Shown piece after piece: positions 36,713-44,702 of a stretch of 64,000 nt of DNA (position 1 is its first letter; the number at the start of each line of letters is the position of its first letter). The translations under genes and the position numbers were made by a program. The DNA comes from DTU098 sp964498525 (GTDB taxonomy: Bacteria > Bacillota > Desulfotomaculia > Desulfotomaculales > Pelotomaculaceae), in NCBI GenBank assembly GCA_964498525.1, contig CAZCGU010000014.1, forward strand, positions 1 through 64,000, in the 5' to 3' direction. Under the pieces are notes generated by a model, which searched no databases, had not been told where the DNA came from, and saw only the letters and a program-made list of their open reading frames with translations.

Positions 36713-36766
36713 ACAGATACTTCAAATCTTTTTGTCCAGTAGCGAACAGCTTTGGGAGAGATAGCC

Positions 36767-37705
36767 TTGTTATTTGACAGCAGACAGTTCCGGATCCTTC
36801 TAATCCTGGCCGTGGTTTTACTGGTGTTTGGCCCGGGCCTACTGACGGGGTGTCAGGGCCAGAGGCAAGACCGGTCCCCGGCCGGGGCCGGTAAAGTACC
36901 GGCAAATACAGGCCTGGAAACCGGGGAAGCCGGCAGCGAGCCGGCAGTAACCATTACGGGGGACGGGGCGGAACATGAAGTAAAATTCACCCTCACCGAA
37001 CTAAAGGGCCTGGAGGAAGCTTCGGCGGCTTTCTGCTACTCCACCTTAAATAACTGGCCGGCGAAAAAATTTGTAGTGGGCAAGGGTGTCGAAGTCGCCT
37101 ATCTCTTGGAGCAGGCCGGGATTAAAGAAGGGGCGCAGAGAATCACCTTCAGGGCCGCGGACGGTTATAACGTCAGTTTAACCAGGGAGCAGCTGACTGA
37201 AAAACGTTTTTCCTTTCCCGGTCTTTTAAAGGGCAGCCCGGAGGGCGCCCGGGAAGTTCCCGCGATTCTGGCCTGGGAGTACGGGGAGGACACCAGCGAT
37301 TTGAGCAAGGTGACCGGCAGCAAACTCCGCTTGCTTCTGGGACAGAAATGGTTGACTGATGTGGCCACTGCCGCCTTCGTAAAAGGTGTATCAACTATTG
37401 AAGTAGAGGCAGCGCCTTCCGGCCAATGGAGTGCGGTTCGGCCCGAGCCCGCGCCGGGCAAGGTAAAAAGGGGGACCGAAATCGTTTTAACCCACCCCCA
37501 GCAGGATCTTGTCAAAATCTACTACACCATTGACGGAAGTACTCCGGACGAACGAAGCCTGATCTACAATCCCAGCACAACCTACTTTCAGCCGGACTTA
37601 AGCAAGCCGATCCCGGTTGACAAATCTATCACTATTAAAACCGTTGTGGTGGGTTTCGGTAAACATAACAGCCAGGTGTCAACGTTTAAATACGATCCGG
37701 AGTAA
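36767..37705 (+). CDS. PF00174-like lipoprotein, paralogue
   Basis: 312 residues from TTG 36767, chosen because GGGAGAG lies just before it; the TTG at 36752 precedes that site. Lipobox GLLTGC, Cys29. One sulfite-oxidase-like/chitobiase-C-like module: CYSTLNNWPAKKFVVGKGVE, VPAILAWEYGEDTSDLSKVT, IYYTIDGSTPDERSLIYNPS and TIKTVVVGFGKHNSQVSTFK. Closest in layout to the 28893 product. It heads the second transcription unit, which contains the flavin/iron-sulfur electron-transfer proteins. Confidence 0.85.
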   Translation: MLFDSRQFRILLILAVVLLVFGPGLLTGCQGQRQDRSPAGAGKVPANTGLETGEAGSEPAVTITGDGAEHEVKFTLTELKGLEEASAAFCYSTLNNWPAKKFVVGKGVEVAYLLEQAGIKEGAQRITFRAADGYNVSLTREQLTEKRFSFPGLLKGSPEGAREVPAILAWEYGEDTSDLSKVTGSKLRLLLGQKWLTDVATAAFVKGVSTIEVEAAPSGQWSAVRPEPAPGKVKRGTEIVLTHPQQDLVKIYYTIDGSTPDERSLIYNPSTTYFQPDLSKPIPVDKSITIKTVVVGFGKHNSQVSTFKYDPE

Positions 37706-37744
37706 ACGAATCATCATCAGATACCTGATTGGAGTTGGGAAATC

Positions 37745-38365
37745 GTGCCAAGGCCTGTAGTCTTGCTGTTTTCGGCAGTGGTTTTAACCTTTGTCTTAGC
37801 TGGATGCTTTTCCGGTAATTCAAATAATCTGACAGCCCAACAAAGGGAAGCCTTGCTGGGGCTGCTGGATAACGGACAGGATTTCGCTGATTTGACAATC
37901 CGGGGCCTGGAACTGCCGGAGGAGACAGCTAAAAAGTTTCCCGCAGTAAAGAAAGCCTTTGAAATAACCTGCGGCGGACATAAGCTTTACGCTTTTCATT
38001 CCCAGCCTTTGGGCTACCGGAGCGCTATCGATCTTTTCACAGTTATCGATAGCGAAAAAAACGAAACGCTGGGGACCAGGGTGCTCCAGCACGACGAAAC
38101 CCTCCTGTACGGGGGGGAAAGCCTGGACAAAGAGTGGTTTTTAAACAGGTTCAAGAATAAAAGCACTGCTTTGTATTTAAACAGGGTACCCCTGGAGCAA
38201 ACCCAACCCAACGATGTTATCCAGATAACCTGCGCCACCATTAGCTCCCAGGCGGTGATCAACGGGGTTAACGCAGCCATGGGGACCTACCGGGAGCTAA
38301 TCCTCGGTGAAGAAGCGCAGCCGGTTTCTCTGAAGGTAGAAGGGTTTGTTACAGAAATCAGGTAG
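37745..38365 (+). CDS. FMN-binding-type (RnfG/NqrC-like) lipoprotein with altered flavinylation motif
   Basis: 206 residues, GTG 37745. Lipobox FVLAGC, Cys21. The C-terminal half fits the FMN_bind fold: LFTVIDSEKNETLGTRVLQH then DETL, and near the end DVIQITCATISSQAVINGVN. In relatives this last motif is S/T-G-A-T, whose Thr receives FMN from ApbE; here it is T162-C-A-T165, so the acceptor Thr is kept but Gly is replaced by Cys. With ApbE in the cluster and a NapH-like polyferredoxin next door, it probably passes electrons across or along the membrane outside the cell. Whether it is flavinylated with this variant is open. Confidence 0.75.
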   Translation: MPRPVVLLFSAVVLTFVLAGCFSGNSNNLTAQQREALLGLLDNGQDFADLTIRGLELPEETAKKFPAVKKAFEITCGGHKLYAFHSQPLGYRSAIDLFTVIDSEKNETLGTRVLQHDETLLYGGESLDKEWFLNRFKNKSTALYLNRVPLEQTQPNDVIQITCATISSQAVINGVNAAMGTYRELILGEEAQPVSLKVEGFVTEIR

Positions 38366-38389
38366 GGGCAGGGACAATTTGAAACATCC

Positions 38390-39295
38390 ATGGAGCAAAG
38401 GGCCCGGGAGTGTAGGATTTTGAACAGAAGAATTGTCCAGGTTATTGCCTTGGTGGCTTTTAACGGCCATCTGGCCGGTTTTCTAAAGGGGACGGTATAT
38501 AACGGAAGCCTGAAAAGGATTTGCGTACCGGTGCTTAACTGCACCTCCTGCCCCGGGGCATTGGGCTCCTGCCCCCTGGGTTTAATCCAGAGTTCTATTC
38601 TTTTAGGCAATTACCAGCTCCTGGTTTTAACCATCGGAATTCTTCTCTTCCTGGGGGGTCTCCTGGGCAGGTTCATTTGCGGCTGGCTTTGCCCCTTCGG
38701 TCTGGTGCAGGAACTGCTCTATAAGCTGCCAACGCCCAAATACCGGCCGGGCCGGCAACTAAGCTGGCTGAATTACTTAAAATACATCGCCCTGGTCCTG
38801 TTTGTTTTTCTGCTGCCCGCCCTCGGTCTTCCCTATTTGAACGGTTCCGCCTTTTGCAAGTACTTGTGTCCCGCGGAGACCCTGGAAGCTTACCTGCCTT
38901 TGCTGGCCGTGCAGCCTTCCCTGATGGCAACGGCGGGATTTTTATTCAAGTGGAAATTGATTTTGCTGGCTGTCCTGGTAGTGTTGGCCGTACTTATTTG
39001 CAGGCCTTTTTGCAGGTATATCTGCCCCCTTGGTGCGGTTTACGGTCTTCTCAACCGGTTTAGCCTGCTGCGGCCGGGGGTTGACCGGGAGCATTGCAAA
39101 AAGTGCGGCGCCTGTCAAGAGCTTTGTGAATTGGGGCTGGATGTAGCCAACGCTTCCGATAACCCGGAATGTATCCGCTGCACCCAGTGTTTTGCGGGCT
39201 GCCGGGATAAGTTATTACGGATTGGGGTCCGCTATAATTTGCCGGCGTTCAATTTAAAGAAAAAACCGGATGGCCATAAAAACCATAAAGTGTAA
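38390..39295 (+). CDS. NapH/NosR-like membrane polyferredoxin
   Basis: 301 residues. Several membrane helices with two CxxxCP motifs (CGWLCPFG and CRYICPLG; also CKYLCPAE) followed by a C-terminal two-cluster ferredoxin segment (CKKCGACQELC and CIRCTQCFAGC), the build of NapH and the C-terminal half of NosR. It moves electrons between the quinone/cytoplasm side and extracytoplasmic acceptors. 25 bp after the FMN-binding-type lipoprotein, so the two plausibly form one electron conduit. Start ATG 38390 used; a TTG 30 bp later is possible. Confidence 0.88.
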   Translation: MEQRARECRILNRRIVQVIALVAFNGHLAGFLKGTVYNGSLKRICVPVLNCTSCPGALGSCPLGLIQSSILLGNYQLLVLTIGILLFLGGLLGRFICGWLCPFGLVQELLYKLPTPKYRPGRQLSWLNYLKYIALVLFVFLLPALGLPYLNGSAFCKYLCPAETLEAYLPLLAVQPSLMATAGFLFKWKLILLAVLVVLAVLICRPFCRYICPLGAVYGLLNRFSLLRPGVDREHCKKCGACQELCELGLDVANASDNPECIRCTQCFAGCRDKLLRIGVRYNLPAFNLKKKPDGHKNHKV

Positions 39296-39394
39296 AAAGA
39301 CGGGCGGGCCTGGGGCGGTTTTTACTGTAAAGGCCGCCTGGCAGGGGCAAGGGGCAGCGCAAGATATCCTGCTTAACCGGGGAGGCGGTTTAAA

Positions 39395-39913
39395 TTGAGG
39401 GAAGGCAAGGTTGCCGACCAAAAGAAAATCCTGCTGGCTGTAATTGCCCTGCTGGTCTTGATTGTTGCCGTTTTTTCGTTGTTAAACCGTAATGCTGAAG
39501 ACCTTTCTGAGGAACAAATTCTGATCAAGGCCGGCGGCGCCACGCTGGGTGTCCTGACGGTAGCCGATCTTGAAGAATTGCCGGCGTTTCAAAGGAAAAT
39601 GGTGATTCAAGCCACCGGCGGCAGGACGAAACACGAGTTTACCGGCGTCCTGTTGCTGGACGCCTTAAACAGCATCGATCCCGGCCTGACCCGGGAATAC
39701 ACCAGAATTATTACCAGGGGCATTGACAATTACACGTCAGGCTTAAATATGTCGGAGGTTCTAAGACCAAACAACGTGTTTATTGTCTATGCCGATTACG
39801 GGGAGCCCCTGCGCACAAAAACCGGCGGGGAGGGCGCCATGCGGATCATCATTTATCAGGATGAGTTCGGCCAGCGCTTTACCAATTTTCTCACCAGCCT
39901 GGAATTACAGTAG
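39395..39913 (+). CDS. single-domain membrane-anchored PF00174-like protein
   Basis: 172 residues from TTG 39395 (GGGGAGG upstream). One N-terminal membrane helix (~10-30) and a compact sulfite-oxidase-like domain: LTVADLEELPAFQRKMVIQA, HEFTGVLLLDALNSIDPGL, NNVFIVYADYGEPLR and a closing EFGQRFTNFLTSLEL. Lacks an obvious Moco-binding Cys. Located behind the FMN and iron-sulfur proteins, with which it may form a membrane redox or sensing complex. Confidence 0.75.
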   Translation: MREGKVADQKKILLAVIALLVLIVAVFSLLNRNAEDLSEEQILIKAGGATLGVLTVADLEELPAFQRKMVIQATGGRTKHEFTGVLLLDALNSIDPGLTREYTRIITRGIDNYTSGLNMSEVLRPNNVFIVYADYGEPLRTKTGGEGAMRIIIYQDEFGQRFTNFLTSLELQ

Positions 39914-40035
39914 GTAGTCAATTTAGATTAAAAAAAGAAATATTCAAGGCTGGTTGCGTTGTATTTATTTGGAAGGAAGTCCTTTTGACCGGTAGCGGAT
40001 ACCCGGAGCGAATTAAAAGAGAGGTGGATTTTCCA

Positions 40036-41457
40036 GTGCAAAGTAAGAGCAAGTACGGGTTGGGTAAACTGGTTGCCGTATTTTTGATGCTGGGATTAAT
40101 ACTTGGATTGGGCGGCGCTTTACCCGCGGTTGCCGTCGACATAGGTGGAGGCGCCGGCGGGGGTGTGCCCGTTACCTTAAACCTGAGTAAGAACACGGCC
40201 ATGGTTGGGGACACTGTTACCGCATCGGGTAAGAATATCCCAAATGACTGGGTCCCCCTAAAAGTGCTGGACAGTGACCAGAACATAGTTGTATTTGACG
40301 CCACAAAGTCTGACGCCGCCGGCAGTTACAGCATTAATTTTATTGTGCCGGAAGGCGTTAAAGGGAACTTAACAGTTATAGCGGGGTCCGGCAGTAAAGT
40401 GGCCACAATGACTCTTACAGTAACAAGCCTTCCCAGCAGCGGTGGCGGGGGAGGAGGAGGCGGCGGCGGAGCATCACCGGCAGCCAGCACCACAGGGCAG
40501 GCCACTATAAATCCCATTGCCGGTGGTAAGGTCAGTCTGGGCAGCGATGCTTCAATTAATATCCCGGCCGGCGCCTTAAAGGGAGCGACCAGTGTCAATG
40601 TCACCATTCAAAAGGTGAGCGAACCCCAGGCGTTTCCCGCAGGGTTTAAACTTATGGGTTCCGTTTACGAGTTCAAGGTGGGCGGCAGCGCAGAGTATAC
40701 GTTTAACAAACCGGTCAGCCTGACCTTCAGCTTTGATCCAGCTTCTGTACCCGCCGGGGAGACGCCCTCTGTTTACTACTACGACGAAGCTTCTGCCCAG
40801 TGGGTAAACCTGGGCGGCACCGTATCAAACGGCACTATAACGCTTACCATAAATCACTTCACCTGCTTTGCGGTGCTTGTAAAGGAAGCAGCGGGTGAAC
40901 CGGGTACTGTTACACCGGATCAGCCGGCGCCCGCACAGCTCTTTTCCGACGTTCCGGCCTCCCACTGGGCTGCCGGCGCCATCAAAGAATTAAGTGAAAT
41001 GGGCTGCATCAGCGGCTACCCCGACGGTACTTTCAAGCCGGAAAGCAAGATCACCCGGGCTGAATTCGCCGTGGTTCTGACCAAGGCCTACAAAATGGAA
41101 ATTGCCGCCGGCAAGGTTTTTGACGATACCGCCGCCCACTGGGCCGGGGACTACATCGCCAGCGCTTACGCCGCCGGCGTCATCAGCGGTTACAACGACA
41201 CCAATTTCGGGCCCGATGACCCGATCACCCGGGAGCAGATGGCTGTGCTGATTGTCAAGGCAGCGAAGATTTCCCCCGCAGCGGGAGAGTCCCAGTTTGC
41301 CGACAGCGGCGGCATTTCCGGTTGGGCTGAAGTGGCCGTTGCCGCCGCGGCGGAAAACGGGATCATCAACGGTTATCCCGACAATACTTTCCGGCCCCAG
41401 GGCAACGCCACCAGGGCAGAAGCTGTCACGGTAATTATTAAGTCGTTGAAGAAATAA
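40036..41457 (+). CDS. S-layer-anchored protein with Ig-like and ZU5-like domains
   Basis: 473 residues from GTG 40036, preferred to TTG 39985 because GAGAGGTGG lies before it and the signal peptide (KYGLGKLVAVFLMLGLILGL) then starts correctly. An Ig-like domain (~50-130), a poly-Gly hinge, a ZU5-like domain (~155-285, GGKVSLGSDASINIPAGALK) related to the duplicated pair in the 20692 product, and three SLH repeats (~300-473, ASHWAAGAIKELSEMGCISG). No PF00174-like domain. Probably a structural surface component of the same system. Confidence 0.85.
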   Translation: MQSKSKYGLGKLVAVFLMLGLILGLGGALPAVAVDIGGGAGGGVPVTLNLSKNTAMVGDTVTASGKNIPNDWVPLKVLDSDQNIVVFDATKSDAAGSYSINFIVPEGVKGNLTVIAGSGSKVATMTLTVTSLPSSGGGGGGGGGGASPAASTTGQATINPIAGGKVSLGSDASINIPAGALKGATSVNVTIQKVSEPQAFPAGFKLMGSVYEFKVGGSAEYTFNKPVSLTFSFDPASVPAGETPSVYYYDEASAQWVNLGGTVSNGTITLTINHFTCFAVLVKEAAGEPGTVTPDQPAPAQLFSDVPASHWAAGAIKELSEMGCISGYPDGTFKPESKITRAEFAVVLTKAYKMEIAAGKVFDDTAAHWAGDYIASAYAAGVISGYNDTNFGPDDPITREQMAVLIVKAAKISPAAGESQFADSGGISGWAEVAVAAAAENGIINGYPDNTFRPQGNATRAEAVTVIIKSLKK

Positions 41458-41479
41458 GTTTTTCTGCCAATCGTTTTTC

Positions 41480-41548
41480 CACCCGGGCCGAAAGGATAGC
41501 CGGCCAGACGCGGTAAGGAGCCGGGTGCGGTATTTTCGTTCCCGGCTC
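41480..41548 (+). promoter_or_regulatory. leader with two mutually exclusive hairpins
   Basis: CACCCGG (41480-41486) pairs with CCGGGTG (41521-41527), enclosing a small GGGCCG...GCCGGCC hairpin. Alternatively GAGCCGGG (41518-41525) pairs with CCCGGCTC (41541-41548). The two share CCGGG, so only one can form. It lies ~90 bp before the phosphatase gene; no U-run follows. Could be an attenuator-like switch, or only a processing/termination structure of the SLH gene. Confidence 0.4.
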
Positions 41549-41639
41549 TTAAGCGGATAGTTGCCTGCCTGGCCGGCAGCCCCGGGGATCATAGAGGATA
41601 AAAAACGGATCCCTACTTGGAATAAAAGGAGTAACGCAC

Positions 41640-43205
41640 ATGAGGCCTGGAAATGCCGCTTGTAAAAGAAAAATACCGCCGGCGACGGGGATAGCAGGCC
41701 TGGTTTTCCTGTTATGGGCGGTTTCTTGCTGCTGGTTTTTCACACCGGCGGCCTTGGCCGGAGATTCCTCCGGCCCAAAGCAGATTATCCTGACCTGGAC
41801 CGGGGATCCCGCGGGATCCCAGACAATTACCTGGCTAACACCGGATAACACGCCGGCCCGGGTGCAGTATTTAAGCTATGATGAATTTAGCGGAAATTTC
41901 GCTGCCGCTTTGGAAGTCAGTGCCGGTTGTTCGGTGTTCGACAGCACTAATTACCGTTTTACAGCGAACATAACGGGCCTGCAGCCGGGAACAAAGTATA
42001 TCTACCGGGCAGGCAACGATGGGGCCTGGAGTGAGGTTTTGTCCTTTACCACCGCAGAGGACACTCGGGAATTCACCTTTTTGTACATGGGGGATGTACA
42101 GGCGGGATACGCCCAATGGGGCGAAATTCTGGGTTCGGTTTATCAGGCCTGCCCCCAAATCAAGTTTGCCCTCCTGGGCGGGGATTTGACGGATAACGGC
42201 AGCGACGCCAAGGAGTGGGGCCAGTTTCTTGATGCCGCCACCGGCGTTTTTTCTTTGATTCCGGTCCTGCCGACTCTGGGGAACCACGATGGGAGTATGT
42301 ATATGAAGTTTTTTGCCCTGCCACAAAATGGCCCAGCAGGCCTGGAGCAGGAGTTTTACTCCTTTGATTACGGGAATGCCCATTTTGTAGTGCTGGACAG
42401 CGGCAACAACACAAATGAAAGGGCCAAAGAGTGGCTTCAAGAAGACCTCCAGGGTACAACAAAAAAGTGGAAATTTGCCGTTTTTCACAGGCCGGCCTAT
42501 CCAGCCACCTATGACTACAAGGAAATTGACAAATCCATACGCGCCAACTGGATCCCAATTCTGGAACAGAACAGGGTAGACATGGTTTTTGTAGGACACC
42601 AGCATGAGTATATGCGGACTCATCCCATTTATCAGAATGAAATCCAGACAGACCCGGCGGCCTACGGGATTGTTTACGTGATGGGCAACGCCGGTTCCAA
42701 GATGTACGCCAAGGGCGGGGAGTTTCCCTATATTGCCGCTGAACAGACCGGCAGCAACTACCAAATCGTAGAAATTAACGACAGTCTCTTGACCCTGACA
42801 GCAAGGGAAACAACCGGCGAGTTGATTGAAACCTATACCATAAACAAGGATGATCCGGCTCCCCCGAAACCCACCTACACACTGACCACCGGACCGGATT
42901 CCGCCTATACGTTCGGGACAACAGCTGAAGGCGTCACAACCTTTACTGTCAATGCCGGTGCGGCAGGGTTTAAGTATTTTACGGTGGACGTTACGCCGGT
43001 TGTTCCCCACAGCGGCAAGGAAACAGTTGTTTTTAGCCATTTAAGAAACGGCAGTCAGCTGGGAATTAACGCCGCCAGGGCTGATTTTGACCAGGTTTAC
43101 GCCGCCCAGGCCGGTTTTAATGTCCGGCAGGGTGATCTCATCAAGGTCTTTATGGTCGACCATTTGACCAGTGACACCTGCATTAACCCTGTGATTCTAC
43201 AGTAA
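41640..43205 (+). CDS. secreted purple-acid-phosphatase-like metallophosphoesterase
   Basis: 521 residues, ATG 41640 after AAGGAG. Signal peptide (~20-42), fibronectin-like N-terminal domain of purple acid phosphatases (~48-140, ITWLTPDNTPARVQYLS; ITGLQPGTKYIYRAGNDGAW), then the metallophosphoesterase core with metal motifs MGDVQ, LGGDLTDNG, TLGNHDGS, FHRPAY and FVGHQHEYMR (~145-385). The last ~110 residues (YFTVDVTPVVPHSGKETVVF ... INPVILQ) match the C terminus of the giant 31264 product, so this is a shared sorting or assembly domain. Probably a surface phosphatase. Confidence 0.88.
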   Translation: MRPGNAACKRKIPPATGIAGLVFLLWAVSCCWFFTPAALAGDSSGPKQIILTWTGDPAGSQTITWLTPDNTPARVQYLSYDEFSGNFAAALEVSAGCSVFDSTNYRFTANITGLQPGTKYIYRAGNDGAWSEVLSFTTAEDTREFTFLYMGDVQAGYAQWGEILGSVYQACPQIKFALLGGDLTDNGSDAKEWGQFLDAATGVFSLIPVLPTLGNHDGSMYMKFFALPQNGPAGLEQEFYSFDYGNAHFVVLDSGNNTNERAKEWLQEDLQGTTKKWKFAVFHRPAYPATYDYKEIDKSIRANWIPILEQNRVDMVFVGHQHEYMRTHPIYQNEIQTDPAAYGIVYVMGNAGSKMYAKGGEFPYIAAEQTGSNYQIVEINDSLLTLTARETTGELIETYTINKDDPAPPKPTYTLTTGPDSAYTFGTTAEGVTTFTVNAGAAGFKYFTVDVTPVVPHSGKETVVFSHLRNGSQLGINAARADFDQVYAAQAGFNVRQGDLIKVFMVDHLTSDTCINPVILQ

Positions 43206-43210
43206 TGCCC

Positions 43211-43219
43211 GGGGGGGGG
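43211..43219 (+). repeat. run of nine G at the start of the ECF ATPase gene
   Basis: ATG 43205, overlapping the phosphatase stop as TAATG, is followed by CCC and nine G. With nine G the ATG frame stops after eight codons; with ten G it would run in frame into the ATPase (MPGGGVEQLSAVIV...). Confidence 0.6.
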
Positions 43220-43227
43220 TCGAACAA

Positions 43228-43992
43228 CTGAGCGCTGTTATTGTTAATGAACTAACCTACAGGTATCAGCCGGCGGAGGAGGAAGTATTGAGCAAAGTAA
43301 GCTTCCGGGTTGGCCAGGGGGAGATCGTGGCGCTTCTGGGGTTAAGTGGATGCGGCAAGAGTACTTTGTGTCTTTGTTTAGGCGGCATTATTCCCCACTG
43401 CCTGGGGGGTGAAATGACCGGGGGGATTCTGGTGAACGGAAAGAAAACAAGGGATTGCCCGGTAGCCCAACTGGCCCTGGAAGTGGGTCTGGTTTTCCAG
43501 GACCCGGATACCCAGCTTTTTTTGCCCACCGTGGAGGATGAATTGGCCTTTGCTCCGGAAAACCTTTGCCTGCCGGTGGAAGAGGTGGAAGCAAGGGTTG
43601 GCAACGTTTTGACGATCCTGGGGATCAACGACTTGAGGTACGCAAATCCGAAGAATTTATCGGGCGGGCAAAAACAACTGGTTGCCCTGGGCGCAGTCCT
43701 GTCTTTAGATCCCGGTATCCTGGTGCTGGATGAAGTCATGGCCCCTCTGGACCCGGAGAGTAAAAAAAGAATCAGCGACGCTGTCAATGCTTTACGCCAG
43801 AGGGGTAAAACGGTTCTGGTTGTTGAACATGATCTGGAAGCCGTCTCCTTTGCGGATCGTATTCTCGTGCTGGAAAACGGCAGACTGATCAAGGACGGAC
43901 AGGCCCCGGACGTACTGGGAGAGCGTGAATTCCTGCTCCGTCATAAGCTTGAATTAGAGGATGAGCTGAGGATTAAAAGATGGGATTTATAA
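43228..43992 (+). CDS. ECF transporter ATPase (A component 1)
   Basis: 254 residues if read from CTG 43228. The annotatable TTG at 43288 would remove the first beta-strand, since LSAVIVNELTYRYQPAEEEV is a proper ATPase N terminus. No standard start serves the full frame unless the G run is one base longer. Walker A GLSGCGKST, Q-loop VFQDPDTQLF, signature LSGGQKQ, Walker B ILVLDEVMAPLD and a switch His (VVEHD) are all intact. Q-loop text DPDTQLF is typical of ECF/CbiO ATPases. Provides energy with 43980-44660 and the T component. Confidence 0.85.
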   Translation: MSAVIVNELTYRYQPAEEEVLSKVSFRVGQGEIVALLGLSGCGKSTLCLCLGGIIPHCLGGEMTGGILVNGKKTRDCPVAQLALEVGLVFQDPDTQLFLPTVEDELAFAPENLCLPVEEVEARVGNVLTILGINDLRYANPKNLSGGQKQLVALGAVLSLDPGILVLDEVMAPLDPESKKRISDAVNALRQRGKTVLVVEHDLEAVSFADRILVLENGRLIKDGQAPDVLGEREFLLRHKLELEDELRIKRWDL

Positions 43993-44660
43993 AATTTATT
44001 GATGTCGGTTTTAGCTACCCAGGTCAAAACAAACCTGTTTTGCAGGATGTTAATTTAAGCATCCCCAAAGAGGGGGTTACCGCAGTTATTGGACCGAACG
44101 GCAGCGGTAAGACAACATTCTCCAAACTGCTCATGGGCATATTGAAACCAACCGGGGGCTTGATCCGCCTGGACGGAGAACCCCTGTCCAGTCTGAACCT
44201 GGCCCAAACCGGCCGCCGGGTCGGCTATGTTTTTCAAAACCCCGGTAAACAGTTGTTCTGTGAAACGGTGGAGGAAGAGATCGGTTTCGGTCTGCAAAAC
44301 CTTGGCCTGACCCCGGAACAGGTATCCAGGAAAGCCAGGGAGATCATGGAATACTTTGAGCTGACCCGGTATTCCCAGTCCTTTCCCTTGAGTTTGAGTA
44401 CGGGGGAAAAAAGGCGTCTGGCCATAGCGGCGGTTTTGGCTCTGGAACCGGATCTGCTTGTCCTGGATGAACCAACGGCGGGTCTGGACCCCTACCGGAA
44501 GAAATTACTGGGTGATTATCTGGAAAGGGTTATAGCTTCCCAAAGGGGTGTGGTTATAATCAGTCACGACCACAGATTTATCAATAAATACGCCACCCGC
44601 TTAATCCGGTTGGAAGGGGGACAGTTCGCGGAGGTGGGACCAACAGGGAATCATCACTAA
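43980..44660 (+). CDS. ECF transporter ATPase (A component 2)
   Basis: 226 residues, overlapping the first ATPase by 13 bp. Walker A GPNGSGKTT, Q-loop VFQNPGKQLFCETV, signature LSTGEKRR (a common S-T-G variation), Walker B LLVLDEPTAGLDP, switch VVIISHDHRF. Forms the heterodimeric motor of a group II (shared-module) ECF transporter. Confidence 0.92.
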   Translation: MGFIKFIDVGFSYPGQNKPVLQDVNLSIPKEGVTAVIGPNGSGKTTFSKLLMGILKPTGGLIRLDGEPLSSLNLAQTGRRVGYVFQNPGKQLFCETVEEEIGFGLQNLGLTPEQVSRKAREIMEYFELTRYSQSFPLSLSTGEKRRLAIAAVLALEPDLLVLDEPTAGLDPYRKKLLGDYLERVIASQRGVVIISHDHRFINKYATRLIRLEGGQFAEVGPTGNHH

Positions 44661-44702
44661 TCAGGAATGTCCCCCAAATGAGTGAAAGACAGGAAAAATA
44701 TC

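Noticed and set aside
41871..43040. 389-codon minus-strand frame opposite the metallophosphatase
   Set aside because: The plus strand carries all metallophosphatase motifs; the minus frame has no ribosome site or family pattern.
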